Source: Gaiellales bacterium (GTDB taxonomy: Bacteria > Actinomycetota > Thermoleophilia > Gaiellales > JAICJC01). From it: a DNA stretch of 36,657 bases. The notes under the pieces were generated by a model that was not told the origin of the DNA, did not search any database, and saw only the letters and a list, made by a program, of their open reading frames with translations. A program made the position numbers and the translations under genes. Below, one piece after another: positions 8,814 through 16,188 of the stretch. Where the stretch lies: NCBI GenBank assembly GCA_036273515.1, contig DASUHM010000041.1, positions 1 through 36,657 of the forward strand, written 5' to 3'. How positions within the stretch are numbered: the first letter of the stretch is position 1; the number at the start of each line of letters is the position of its first letter.

Positions 8814-9929
8814 ATGGCAGGCGAAGTCTCCCTGGTCGACTTGGTCAAGCGCTTCGGCGACGTCGCCGCGGTGGCCGGGATCAACGTCGACATGCCGAGC
8901 GGCGAGTTCTTCTCGATGCTGGGCCCGTCGGGGTGTGGGAAGACGACGACGCTGCGGATGATCGCGGGGTTCGAGCAGCCGACCGAGGGCAGGATCCTTC
9001 TGGACGGCACCGATATGGCCTACACGCCGCCGCACAAGCGGAACGTCAACACCGTCTTCCAGAACTACGCCCTGTTCCCGCATCTGAACGTGCACGACAA
9101 CGTCGCGTTCGGCCTGCGCCGGCAGAAGGTGGGAAAGCAGGAGCTTCGCCAGCGTGTCTCCGAGGCGCTCGAGCTGGTGCAGCTGAACGGGTTCGAGAAG
9201 CGAAAGCCGGGGCAGATGTCGGGCGGCCAGCAGCAGCGCGTCGCGCTGGCGCGCGCGCTCGTCCTGAAGCCGGCGGTGCTGCTTTTGGACGAGCCGCTGG
9301 GGGCGCTCGACGCGAAGCTGCGAAAGGCGCTCCAGATCGAGCTCAAGGCGTTGCAGCAGCAGGTCGGGATCACCTTCGTCTACGTCACCCACGACCAGGA
9401 AGAGGCGCTCACGATGAGCGACCGCATCGCGGTCATGGCCGACGGCCGGGTGGAGCAGATCGGCCCGCCCCAGGAGGTGTACGAGGCGCCCGAGACGGTG
9501 TTCGTGGCCGACTTCCTGGGCGTGTCCAACATGATGGACGCAGACGCCGTCGGCGGCGCCAACATCTGCCGTCTGATGGTCGGCGACTTCGAGCTCGACG
9601 CGCTCAAGGGAAAGACCGACGCCCGCGGCCCAAGCAAGGTCACCATCCGCCCCGAGCGCGTCCACCTGGAAGACCAGGACACGAGCGGCCCCAACCGCAT
9701 CCCCGGCATGGTCGAACGGCTCGTCTACCTCGGCAACAGTGTCCAGGTCATCACCCGCCTCGCCATCGGCACCACGATCCAGGTGCTCGTCCAGAACGCC
9801 GGCGAAGAGATCCCCTGGAAGCAGGGCACCCCCATCCAGGCCTACCTGCCACCCGAAGCGCTGCGCGTGCTCACCGACACCGGCGCCGCGCTCGCCAAGC
9901 TCGACGAAGAAGCGGTCGAGCCGGTCTAG
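8814..9929 (+). CDS. ABC transporter ATP-binding protein, PotA type
   Basis: The 371-residue ATPase powers the amine-type importer. The Walker A motif GPSGCGKTT spans residues 37-45. The signature MSGGQQQRVALARAL, Walker B VLLLDEPLGALD and the switch histidine in THDQEEA follow in order. A C-terminal regulatory TOBE-like domain occupies roughly residues 270-365, as in PotA and related importers. A TTG at 8811 would add one residue, but the ATG at 8814 lies six bases behind the box TAGGGT and is preferred. All catalytic residues are intact. The gene closes the transporter block; the enoyl-CoA hydratase gene begins four bases after its stop. Confidence 0.95.
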   Translation: MAGEVSLVDLVKRFGDVAAVAGINVDMPSGEFFSMLGPSGCGKTTTLRMIAGFEQPTEGRILLDGTDMAYTPPHKRNVNTVFQNYALFPHLNVHDNVAFGLRRQKVGKQELRQRVSEALELVQLNGFEKRKPGQMSGGQQQRVALARALVLKPAVLLLDEPLGALDAKLRKALQIELKALQQQVGITFVYVTHDQEEALTMSDRIAVMADGRVEQIGPPQEVYEAPETVFVADFLGVSNMMDADAVGGANICRLMVGDFELDALKGKTDARGPSKVTIRPERVHLEDQDTSGPNRIPGMVERLVYLGNSVQVITRLAIGTTIQVLVQNAGEEIPWKQGTPIQAYLPPEALRVLTDTGAALAKLDEEAVEPV

Positions 9930-9933
9930 CAGC

Positions 9934-10725
9934 GTGGCCGCGGCGCCGGACGAGGAGACCGTCTCCGTCCGCCGCGAGGGCGCGGTCGCAGTCGTCGAGC
10001 TGCGCCGTGAGCGCAAGCTGAACGCGCTCTCGACCGCGATGGAGGAGCGGCTGGACGCCGCCGTCGCGAGCGCGGACGTGCGCGAGAGCCGCTGCGTGGT
10101 CTTCGCCGGCGGCGCGCGGGCGTTCTCGGCGGGCGCCGACGTCACCGAGTTCCGCGACGCGGACGCCGCCTCGGTCGCGGCCTACTACGCCGGCACCGGC
10201 GGCGTGTACGAGCGGATCGCGCGGCTGCCGCAGCCGACGCTCGCGGCCGTCTCGGGGTACTGCCTCGGCGGCGGACTCGAGCTCGCCCTCGCCGCCGACA
10301 TCCGCATCGCCTGCCCCTCGGCCGACTTCGGCCTGCCCGAGGCGGGGCTCGGCATCATCCCGAGCTCCGGCGGCGTGCTGCGGCTGACCCGCGCGGTCGG
10401 CCCCGCCCGAGCGAAGGAGCTGATCCTGCGCGGGCGCCGGTTCGGCGCGGACGAGGCGCACGCGATCGGTCTCGTGGCCGAGGTGGCGGACGATGCGCGC
10501 GCCCGGGCGCTCGAGATCGCCGCCGAGCTGGCCGCGCGGCCGCCACTCGCCCTGCGGACCGCCAAGGCGACGATCGACCTGGCCGCGGAGTCGTCGCGCG
10601 AGGCGGCGGTCCTGATGGAGCAGCTGGCCTACGGCATGCTGGCCCAGACGCCGGAGGCACAGGACGCAGCAACCGCCTTCACCGAGAAGCGCGAATCGGG
10701 GTCAGACCCCGAACGGCGGCGGTGA
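9934..10725 (+). CDS. Enoyl-CoA hydratase/isomerase family protein
   Basis: The 263-residue crotonase-fold enzyme likely hydrates a trans-2-enoyl-CoA in beta-oxidation or side-chain degradation. The oxyanion-hole segments are FAGGARAFSAGAD and YCLGGGLELA, and both catalytic glutamates of true hydratases seem present (in GGGLELA and in FGLPEAGLG). The GTG start at 9934, four bases after the ATPase stop, gives the usual family N-terminus; the frame runs on upstream only as a shadow. The last ten residues (ESGSDPERRR) are encoded by the repeat GGGGTCAGACCCC and its flank, so the C-terminus has been extended or replaced by a repeat. The substrate is unknown. Confidence 0.92.
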   Translation: MAAAPDEETVSVRREGAVAVVELRRERKLNALSTAMEERLDAAVASADVRESRCVVFAGGARAFSAGADVTEFRDADAASVAAYYAGTGGVYERIARLPQPTLAAVSGYCLGGGLELALAADIRIACPSADFGLPEAGLGIIPSSGGVLRLTRAVGPARAKELILRGRRFGADEAHAIGLVAEVADDARARALEIAAELAARPPLALRTAKATIDLAAESSREAAVLMEQLAYGMLAQTPEAQDAATAFTEKRESGSDPERRR

Positions 10726-10761
10726 CAGTTCCGTGACGGAAACGTTCGGGGTCTGACCCCG
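10697..10761. terminator. Large hairpin of two inverted GGGGTCAGACCCC repeats between convergent genes
   Basis: The arm CGGGGTCAGACCCCGAACG (10697-10715) is repeated as its exact reverse complement at 10743-10761, with a 27-base spacer. Each arm is also palindromic by itself. The structure lies between two convergent genes and touches the stop of the beta-propeller gene at 10762, so a bidirectional terminator or REP-type pair is likely. No T-run follows. Confidence 0.75.
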
Positions 10762-12324
10762 TTACCGCGGGCGGCCGACCAGCACGCCGCCACCGTACAG
10801 GCCGACGTAGATGTGGCGATCGCCGGAGACCGCCAGGTCGCTCGGGTTGACGGCGGCCGACCGGAAGTAGTCGGTGGCGACGTCGATCCCGCCGACGAGC
10901 ATCCGGCGCGGGTTCGAGAGCGACAGTTCATAGCGGACGCCGCCACGGTTCCGGACGAGCGCCGGCGGGTGCAGGCGCGGCATGTCGTTCGGGGTCTGCT
11001 GGCAGTTCCCCCAGTGATCGAGCGTGTGGATGCCCTTCCAGTCGGTGTCCGTCGCCCAGGCCTCGCCCGCCCGCGGGCCGGCCTGCACCTGGATGATCTC
11101 GGAGCCGTCGAGGCCGTTCATCGCGGGTCGCCAGATCTTGCCGCCGTCGCGGGTGGCCATGATGCCGCTGCGGCCGGCCGAGTAGCAGATGTTCGGGTTG
11201 GCCGGGTCGACGGCGAGCTGGCTGACCGAGTAGCCGTGCTTGGCGAGGCCCGGCCAGGACGACGCCAGCCACCAGTTGCGGTTCGTGCCCAGCACCTGGT
11301 TGGAGATGTTGACGGGCTTCGTCGTCCAGACGAAGGTGCGGCCGGCGTTCGTCGACTTCGCGATGTAGCGGTGGTCGGTCATGCCGATCCCGTTGCCGAC
11401 CCAGAGGACGCCGCCGTGGCCGGAGACCGACGAGAGATGACAGCCGCTGAACGTCGCCGGCGCGAGCTGCGTCCACGCGCCAGTCGCGTTGACGCGGTAG
11501 AGCCCGAACGTGCCGCAGGCGGCGTAGACGACGCCGTCGACGACGGCGATGTCCTCGACCACGGCCGGCGCCCCTGGGACGGGCGCCACCGTGGCCGTGC
11601 CGCGAGGATTCGTGATCCGCCAGACCTGCGAGCCGGCCCGGTCGCTCGTGCGGAAGCTGGCCGCGAGCAGCGAGCCGTCAGGGCAGATGCAGAGGGCCGC
11701 CCAGGCCAGCTGCGGCGCGACGGCCGGGAGGCCGAGCGGCACGAGCGTGGCGCCGCCGTCCTGGGAGCGCATCAGGCCCTGGCGGGTCAGCATGTAGACG
11801 TACTCCTTGCCCGACGCGGAGTCATAGTCGACCGCGATCAGGTGGCCGACGGCGCGGGGGACGGCCCCGGCTGTGCCGTGGGGCAGGTAGGTCGAGAAGC
11901 CGACGTGCGTGTTGCGCCGCTCGAGCTTGAGCGAGCCGGGGGCGACGGCGCCGAGGTAGCCCTGGTTCGAGGCGTTCTTGAGAACGCCGATCCCGAAGTA
12001 GCGCAGGCCCGGCGTCTTGCGGGAGTACGCCACTGCGCGCCCGTAGATCGCGCCAATTGACGTGGCGCCGGTCATCGTCGGATACCAGAGGTCGCCGCCC
12101 GTACGGGTGGCGAACTCGCCCCAGACGTCGCCGGCCGCCGCCGCGCAGCCCGGGTTGAGCGGGTCGGTGGCCATCGCGTTGCAGTAGCCGCCGCCGTCCA
12201 TCGCGCCCTTGCTCCAGGTGTACGACGGGCGGGTCGCGGCGTGCACGACGACGCCGGCCAGCAGGTTGGTCTGTGCCACCATGCCGGCCGCGCCCACGAG
12301 CAGTCCCCGACGATTCAGCCTCAC
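10762..12324 (-). CDS. Secreted beta-propeller (BNR/sialidase-like repeat) protein
   Basis: The 520-residue protein starts with a twin-arginine-like signal (LNRRGLLVGAAG) followed by a hydrophobic stretch and an AxA-like cleavage region, so export is likely. The mature part holds several BNR-type turns (SQDGGATLV, STNAGRTFVW, TRDGGKIWRP), the repeats of a seven- or eight-bladed propeller as in exo-sialidases, xyloglucanases and Ycf48-like proteins. I cannot assign a substrate or catalytic residues. The GTG start at 12324 was chosen because it places the signal at the N-terminus; the frame is open further upstream, to 12624, only over the divergent dehydrogenase. A second, shorter BNR protein lies at 17417. 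Confidence 0.8.
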   Translation of the reverse strand: MRLNRRGLLVGAAGMVAQTNLLAGVVVHAATRPSYTWSKGAMDGGGYCNAMATDPLNPGCAAAAGDVWGEFATRTGGDLWYPTMTGATSIGAIYGRAVAYSRKTPGLRYFGIGVLKNASNQGYLGAVAPGSLKLERRNTHVGFSTYLPHGTAGAVPRAVGHLIAVDYDSASGKEYVYMLTRQGLMRSQDGGATLVPLGLPAVAPQLAWAALCICPDGSLLAASFRTSDRAGSQVWRITNPRGTATVAPVPGAPAVVEDIAVVDGVVYAACGTFGLYRVNATGAWTQLAPATFSGCHLSSVSGHGGVLWVGNGIGMTDHRYIAKSTNAGRTFVWTTKPVNISNQVLGTNRNWWLASSWPGLAKHGYSVSQLAVDPANPNICYSAGRSGIMATRDGGKIWRPAMNGLDGSEIIQVQAGPRAGEAWATDTDWKGIHTLDHWGNCQQTPNDMPRLHPPALVRNRGGVRYELSLSNPRRMLVGGIDVATDYFRSAAVNPSDLAVSGDRHIYVGLYGGGVLVGRPR

Positions 12325-12370
12325 ACCCCGGGGATCGGACGCGAGTGGTCGTTCTTTAGGCCGCCCTCGG

Positions 12371-12376
12371 TACGAT
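12371..12376 (+). promoter_or_regulatory. -10 box TACGAT of the hydroxyacid dehydrogenase gene
   Basis: TACGAT stands six bases before the ATG at 12383, predicting a leaderless transcript. It lies in the 58-bp divergent gap with the beta-propeller gene; I saw no clear -35 hexamer. Confidence 0.6.
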
Positions 12377-12382
12377 CGGGGG

Positions 12383-13240
12383 ATGCGCGGCCGGGTGCTG
12401 ATCTGCGACACCGAGTTCCCGATCGCGACGGCGCGCGAGATCCTGCCGGAGGCCGAGGCGGGGAGCGTCGCGGACGCCGGGCCGGGCATCGCCGCGCTGC
12501 TCGTCTCGCCCGAGTCGCCGGTGAGCGCCGCCGACATCGCCCGGGCCCCGGACCTGCGCCTGATCGCCACGGCGAGCGTCGGCACCGACCACATCGCGAT
12601 GGACGCCGCGCAGGCCCGCGGCATCGACGTGGTGAACGTGCCCGACTACTGCGTCGAGGAGGTCTCCGACCATGCGCTGGCGATGGTCGTTGCGCTGCGG
12701 CGCGGGCTGATCGCCGGCGACCGGTCGGTGCAGGCGGGAGCGTGGGACTGGACGGCGGTGGGCGCGATCGGCCTGCTGACAGGCACTCGTCTCGGGGTGA
12801 TCGGCTTCGGGCGGATCGGCCGCCGCCTGGCGGCGAGCGCGGAGGCGCTCGGCATGGAGGTGCGCCACCACGATCCGTTCGTCGCCGGCGGCATGGAGCT
12901 CGACGACCTGCTGGCGTGGGCCGACGCGATCTCGCTGCACAGCCCGCTGACCGAGGAGACGCGCGGCATGATCGACGAGCACCGTCTCGGACTGATGCGG
13001 CCGGGCGCGATCCTCGTGAACACGGCCCGCGGCGCCGTCGTCGACCGCGAGGCGCTGAAGGCGGCGACCCACGTGCAGGCCGCGTTCGACAACGTCTGGG
13101 AGCGGCCGCCGGGGGCCGACCTGCTCGGCCTGCCCCACCTGACGATGACGCCCTACGTCGGCTGGTACTCGGCCGGCCGGGAGCTCGAGCCGTACCTGCG
13201 CGCGGCGCAGGCGGTCGCCGAGGCGCTCAGCGCCCGATGA
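12383..13240 (+). CDS. D-isomer-specific 2-hydroxyacid dehydrogenase family protein with altered active site
   Basis: The 285-residue protein has the NAD-binding motif GFGRIG (residues 141-146) and the substrate-binding arginine in NTARG (R216), both typical of the D-2-hydroxyacid dehydrogenase/CtBP family. The usual catalytic histidine of the TPH motif is replaced by tyrosine: residues 256-258 read TPY, within TMTPYVGWYS. The glutamate region (normally DVFExEP) reads DNVWERPP. Catalysis may therefore be changed or lost; a regulatory or binding role is possible. It is short for the family (about 310-330). The start at 12383 follows a -10 box by six bases. It converges with the acyl-CoA dehydrogenase gene, overlapping it by 14 bases. 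Confidence 0.88.
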   Translation: MRGRVLICDTEFPIATAREILPEAEAGSVADAGPGIAALLVSPESPVSAADIARAPDLRLIATASVGTDHIAMDAAQARGIDVVNVPDYCVEEVSDHALAMVVALRRGLIAGDRSVQAGAWDWTAVGAIGLLTGTRLGVIGFGRIGRRLAASAEALGMEVRHHDPFVAGGMELDDLLAWADAISLHSPLTEETRGMIDEHRLGLMRPGAILVNTARGAVVDREALKAATHVQAAFDNVWERPPGADLLGLPHLTMTPYVGWYSAGRELEPYLRAAQAVAEALSAR

Positions 13241-14393
13241 GGCTGCGGGAGATGATGAGGCGCTGGATGTCGGACGTGCCCTCCTCGATCTCCTCGAGCT
13301 TGGCGTCGCGCATCCACTTCTCGACCGGGTACTCGCGCGAGTAGCCCCACCCGCCGAGCGTCTGCACGGCCGCCCAGGTGCACCAGGTGGCGGCCTCGGA
13401 CGCGAACAGCTTCGCCATCGCAGCCTCGGCGGGCACGTGCCTGCCGGCGTCCATCGAGCGGGCGGCGCGGTGGGTGAGCAGGCGGGCGGCGTCGATCCGC
13501 GTGGCCATGTCGGCGAGCCGGAACCCGACGGCCTGGTGGTGGCCGATCGGCTTGCCGAAGGCCGTGCGCTCGCGGGCGTACTCGGTGGCGTACTCGAGCG
13601 CCGCCCGGGCGATGCCGATCGCGCCGGCGGCGAGATGGATGCGTGACTCGTCGAAGGTGTGCATCAGGCTGTAGAAGCCCTTGCCCTCCTCGCCGAGCAG
13701 CCTGTCGGCGGGCAGGTCGACGTCCTGCAGGAAGACCTCGGTCGAGACGATCGCGCGCTGGCCGTGCTTTCGCATCGGCTCGCCGAACGAGACTCCGGCG
13801 TCGCCCTTCTCGACCACGAACGCGGTCACGCCGCGCGCGCCGGTGCCCGGCGCGACGGTCGCGAAGATGACGTAGTACTCGGCCAGGCCGCCGTTCGAAA
13901 TCCAGGTCTTCTGGCCCTGGAGCCGGTAGCCGGGGCCCGTGCGGGTCGCGGCCGTGGTCATCGCCGCGGCGTCGGAGCCCACGCCGGGCTCGGTCGACGC
14001 GAGCGCGGTCAGCGGCGGCTTCGGGCCGCACAGCGGGCGCAGCCAGCGCTCGCGCTGCTCGGGCGTCCCCACCTCGATGAGCGGCCGGGCGAAGAAGCCC
14101 GCCGACGTGATCAGGTTGCCGATTCCGGCGCAGCCCCAGTTCAGCTCCTCCTGGACGATGCAGCCCGTCAGGACGTCGCCGATGCCGCCGCCGCCGACCC
14201 CCTCGGGGAGCATGAACGACGTCAGGCCGACGTCCGCCGCCCTGTAGACGACCTCGAGCGGCGAGACGACGTCGGACTCGTCCACCTCGGCCGCGATCGG
14301 CCGGATCTCGGCCCGTGCGAACTCGCGCGCCAGCGCCTGGATCTCGCGCTGATCGTCGGTCAGATCGGTGGTGTTCGCCGCCGGGGTCGCCAT
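13227..14393 (-). CDS. Acyl-CoA dehydrogenase
   Basis: The 388-residue flavoenzyme carries out the first alpha,beta-desaturation of an acyl-CoA, passing electrons to an electron-transfer flavoprotein. The FAD/substrate segment ALASTEPGVGSDAAA and the C-terminal EEGTSDIQR, with E371 at the position of the catalytic base, are intact. Length is normal. The start at 14393 lies ten bases behind a possible -10 box TACGCT (14404-14409); an upstream ATG at 14423 sits only two bases from another box and is less likely. With the ligase and hydratase it supplies most steps of a beta-oxidation route, but it is not in an operon with them. Chain-length preference cannot be read from the sequence. Confidence 0.93.
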   Translation of the reverse strand: MATPAANTTDLTDDQREIQALAREFARAEIRPIAAEVDESDVVSPLEVVYRAADVGLTSFMLPEGVGGGGIGDVLTGCIVQEELNWGCAGIGNLITSAGFFARPLIEVGTPEQRERWLRPLCGPKPPLTALASTEPGVGSDAAAMTTAATRTGPGYRLQGQKTWISNGGLAEYYVIFATVAPGTGARGVTAFVVEKGDAGVSFGEPMRKHGQRAIVSTEVFLQDVDLPADRLLGEEGKGFYSLMHTFDESRIHLAAGAIGIARAALEYATEYARERTAFGKPIGHHQAVGFRLADMATRIDAARLLTHRAARSMDAGRHVPAEAAMAKLFASEAATWCTWAAVQTLGGWGYSREYPVEKWMRDAKLEEIEEGTSDIQRLIISRSLIGR

Positions 14394-14424
14394 GGGCCGC
14401 GACAGCGTATCCGAGGGGACCATC

Positions 14425-14430
14425 TAGACT
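14425..14430 (+). promoter_or_regulatory. -10 box TAGACT of tRNA-Ser
   Basis: TAGACT ends 13 bases before the mature tRNA 5' end. The same hexamer stands at the same kind of distance before tRNA-Arg, which supports it as a promoter element. Confidence 0.5.
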
Positions 14431-14443
14431 ACGCCGGCCTCCC

Positions 14444-14532
14444 GGAGGGGTGGCAGAGTGGTTGAATGCGGCGGTCTCGAAAACCGTTACTGGGCGTTAG
14501 TTCAGTCGAGGGTTCGAATCCCTCCCCCTCCG
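14444..14532 (+). tRNA. tRNA-Ser, anticodon CGA
   Basis: The acceptor arm GGAGGGG pairs with CCCCTCC, with discriminator G at 14532. The anticodon loop CTCGAAA sits between CGGT and ACCG, giving anticodon CGA, which reads UCG. A long variable arm marks a class II tRNA, as expected for serine, and the T arm contains TTCGAAT. The CCA end is not encoded. Length is 89 bases. Confidence 0.96.
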
Positions 14533-14586
14533 CTTACCCGCCTCCGCCCGCGACCGTCCGTCGTTCGGCGTGCCGTCGGGCGCGGC

Positions 14587-14718
14587 TCACATGCGGTGGG
14601 CAACTGACCAGCTGTTCCAGATCCCGTCCATGAGCGCCGCAGTAACGCCGCCCGCCGCGCCCATCAGCACACCCGCGACGACCGCACCCCACCAGGTGTC
14701 CGGCACCCTCCTCCACAT
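14587..14718 (-). CDS. 43-residue membrane miniprotein
   Basis: The short frame codes for one hydrophobic, glycine-zipper-like helix (WWGAVVAGVLMGAAGGVTAAL) between tryptophan-rich ends, so a single-pass membrane peptide is likely. I know no family. Two facts support that it is real: 37 of 43 third codon positions are G or C, and the ATG lies exactly six bases behind a -10 box TATGCT, the pattern of other genes in this window. It stands alone between tRNA-Ser and the VOC gene, which is divergent from it. A role in membrane stress or as a toxin-like peptide would be speculation. Confidence 0.55.
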   Translation of the reverse strand: MWRRVPDTWWGAVVAGVLMGAAGGVTAALMDGIWNSWSVAHRM

Positions 14719-14724
14719 GCATCC

Positions 14725-14730
14725 AGCATA
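14725..14730 (-). promoter_or_regulatory. -10 box TATGCT of the miniprotein gene
   Basis: Read on the minus strand, TATGCT is followed by six bases and then the ATG at 14718, predicting a leaderless message. Confidence 0.5.
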
Positions 14731-14787
14731 CGGGGCCGGGACAGGCTCCGTGCGCTCGATCGACCGCCGGTCTGGCAAGATTGCGGC

Positions 14788-15141
14788 GTGGAACGCGTCC
14801 TCGGAATCGGCGGGTACTTCCTGCGGGCGGCCGACCCGGCCGCCCTCGGCGTCTGGTATCGCGAGTGCCTGGGCCTCGACGCCGACGAGAACGGCGTCTG
14901 GCGGCAGGAGGACGGCATGACGGTGTTCGCGACGTTCGACCACGACACCGAGTACTTCGGCTCCCGCACCCAGCAGACCATGCTCAACGTCCGCGTCCGC
15001 GACCTCGATGCGATGCTCGCGCAGCTGCGCGACAGGGGCGCGGACGTCGACCCCGAGACCCAGGAGATGGAGGGCGTCGGCCGGTTCGGCTGGGTCACCG
15101 ATCCGGAGGGCAACCGGATCGAGCTGTGGCAGCCCGGCTGA
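14788..15141 (+). CDS. VOC family (glyoxalase/bleomycin-resistance fold) protein
   Basis: The 117-residue protein is one vicinal-oxygen-chelate module pair: an N-terminal half with GYFLRAADPAALGVWYRE and a C-terminal half ending WVTDPEGNRIELWQP. The DPEGN...ELWQ ending carries the metal-ligand glutamate typical of the fold. Members act as lyases, dioxygenases or resistance proteins, and the substrate cannot be inferred here. The GTG start at 14788 is the first codon giving the family N-terminus; a weak box CAAGAT lies six bases before it. The stop codon sits in the loop of a perfect hairpin shared with the convergent membrane-protein gene. Confidence 0.88.
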   Translation: MERVLGIGGYFLRAADPAALGVWYRECLGLDADENGVWRQEDGMTVFATFDHDTEYFGSRTQQTMLNVRVRDLDAMLAQLRDRGADVDPETQEMEGVGRFGWVTDPEGNRIELWQPG

Positions 15142-15149
15142 GCCGGGCT
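15131..15149. terminator. Bidirectional hairpin terminator with the stop codon in its loop
   Basis: AGCCCGGC (15131-15138) and GCCGGGCT (15142-15149) form a perfect 8-bp stem around TGA, which is the VOC stop codon. The minus-strand gene on the other side also ends at 15149. No T-run follows. Confidence 0.65.
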
Positions 15150-15808
15150 CAGGTCAGGATGTTGACCGCCCGCGCGACCACGAGGACGCCGACGACCACG
15201 GAGACGCCCTCCTCTGCCATCATCATCACCTTCGCCCACGGCTTGATCGCCGAGACGTCCGTCGGGCTGAACGCCATCGCGGTGTTGAACGACAGGTGCA
15301 GGTAGTCGACGAACGTCGGGTACCAGCCCTCGCGGACGTGCTCGGGGGCCGACATCTCCGGGAAGAGGAACGCCGGCTTGATCGTCGAGCCGGCCGCCCG
15401 GGCCGCCGGCCCGCCGCGGTCGAGATCCCAGTACCAGAGGCCGAACGCGATCATGTTGGTCAACCAGATGATCCCGCCGCAGGCGAGCAGCACGCGGGCG
15501 GTCTGGGTGAACGGCTCGCTGTAGATGATGCTGATGACGAGCTTCACCGACGACCCGCCGTTCACGAGCGTGATCAGGCCGATCAGCCCGCCGGTCGTGT
15601 ATCGGAGCCACCTCGCCTGGCGATCGATCTTGCCGGGATCGCCGACGATCAGCACGACGATCAGGACGACCAGCAGGACGAGGAAGACGCCGCGGGCATC
15701 GTTCACCCGGAGCTCCGGCGGAAGGAACGTCCGCAGGACGCCGGTGACGAGCACGGCGGCCGCCATCGGCCAGCGGCTCTCGCCCCGCTCCGTCTGTTCA
15801 GGCGCCAC
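15149..15808 (-). CDS. Polytopic membrane protein of unknown function (DUF1345-like)
   Basis: The protein has about four to five membrane helices (for example GVFLVLLVVLIVVLIVG and LLACGGIIWLTNMIAFGLWY). It ends with a conserved-looking segment in which FNTAMAFSPTD is followed by an amphipathic stretch and a last helix ending ARAVNILT. I recognise this ending from actinobacterial proteins sometimes compared with ion channels or DUF1345, but the function is unknown. The frame is open to an ATG at 15955. The extra 49 codons have only about 75 % G/C at third positions against about 90 % in real genes, so I placed the start at the GTG at 15808, giving 219 residues. The gene converges on the VOC gene. 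Confidence 0.75.
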   Translation of the reverse strand: MAPEQTERGESRWPMAAAVLVTGVLRTFLPPELRVNDARGVFLVLLVVLIVVLIVGDPGKIDRQARWLRYTTGGLIGLITLVNGGSSVKLVISIIYSEPFTQTARVLLACGGIIWLTNMIAFGLWYWDLDRGGPAARAAGSTIKPAFLFPEMSAPEHVREGWYPTFVDYLHLSFNTAMAFSPTDVSAIKPWAKVMMMAEEGVSVVVGVLVVARAVNILT

Positions 15809-15987
15809 GCGACGCCCACTCTCGGGCGCGGAGGCTCCCCCGGGGTCACCCCAACGGGACGAATCGAGGAAGCGCGGGAGTGCGGCTCCGGCCCGGGTCT
15901 CCTGCCAGAGGGACCGAAGCCGCGACCACCGGGGTCCCGGCGTAGCACCGGGCATAAACCCCCACCCCTGCCGGGTATGCGGCCGGA

Positions 15988-16188
15988 ATGGCGAGCGGGC
16001 ACGGATCGACCCCCCGCGAGGTCTGGGCGCGCGTGGAATGCATCATGCGCGGCTACCGGGGGCCCTATCACTGGACGGAGGACTGCCTCACGCGGGCCGA
16101 GTCTCTGGTGGCGATCGATCGCGACCGGGCAGCGGCGATGTCGAACCTGCGCCCCTGCAAGCTGTGCACGTCGCGCCGCCGCCGCTGA
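15988..16188 (+). CDS. 66-residue protein with a possible Ada-like zinc motif
   Basis: The small protein contains GPYHWTEDC about 25 residues before RPCKLC, followed by a basic tail SRRRR. The spacing and the RPCKxC ending resemble the zinc-binding module of Ada (methyl transfer to a cysteine) and small DNA-binding proteins with that module; the ligands would be C33, C57 and C60 plus H28 or another residue. Sixty of 66 third codon positions are G or C, so the frame is almost certainly coding. A degenerate -10 box TATGCG lies six bases before the ATG at 15988. It may bind DNA or sense alkylation, but nothing next to it supports a repair role. Confidence 0.65.
   Translation: MASGHGSTPREVWARVECIMRGYRGPYHWTEDCLTRAESLVAIDRDRAAAMSNLRPCKLCTSRRRR

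Noticed and set aside
15809-15955. N-terminal extension of the DUF1345-like membrane protein to the ATG at 15955
   Set aside because: Third codon positions there are only about 75 % G/C and the sequence is proline/glycine-rich without features, so the GTG at 15808 was preferred.
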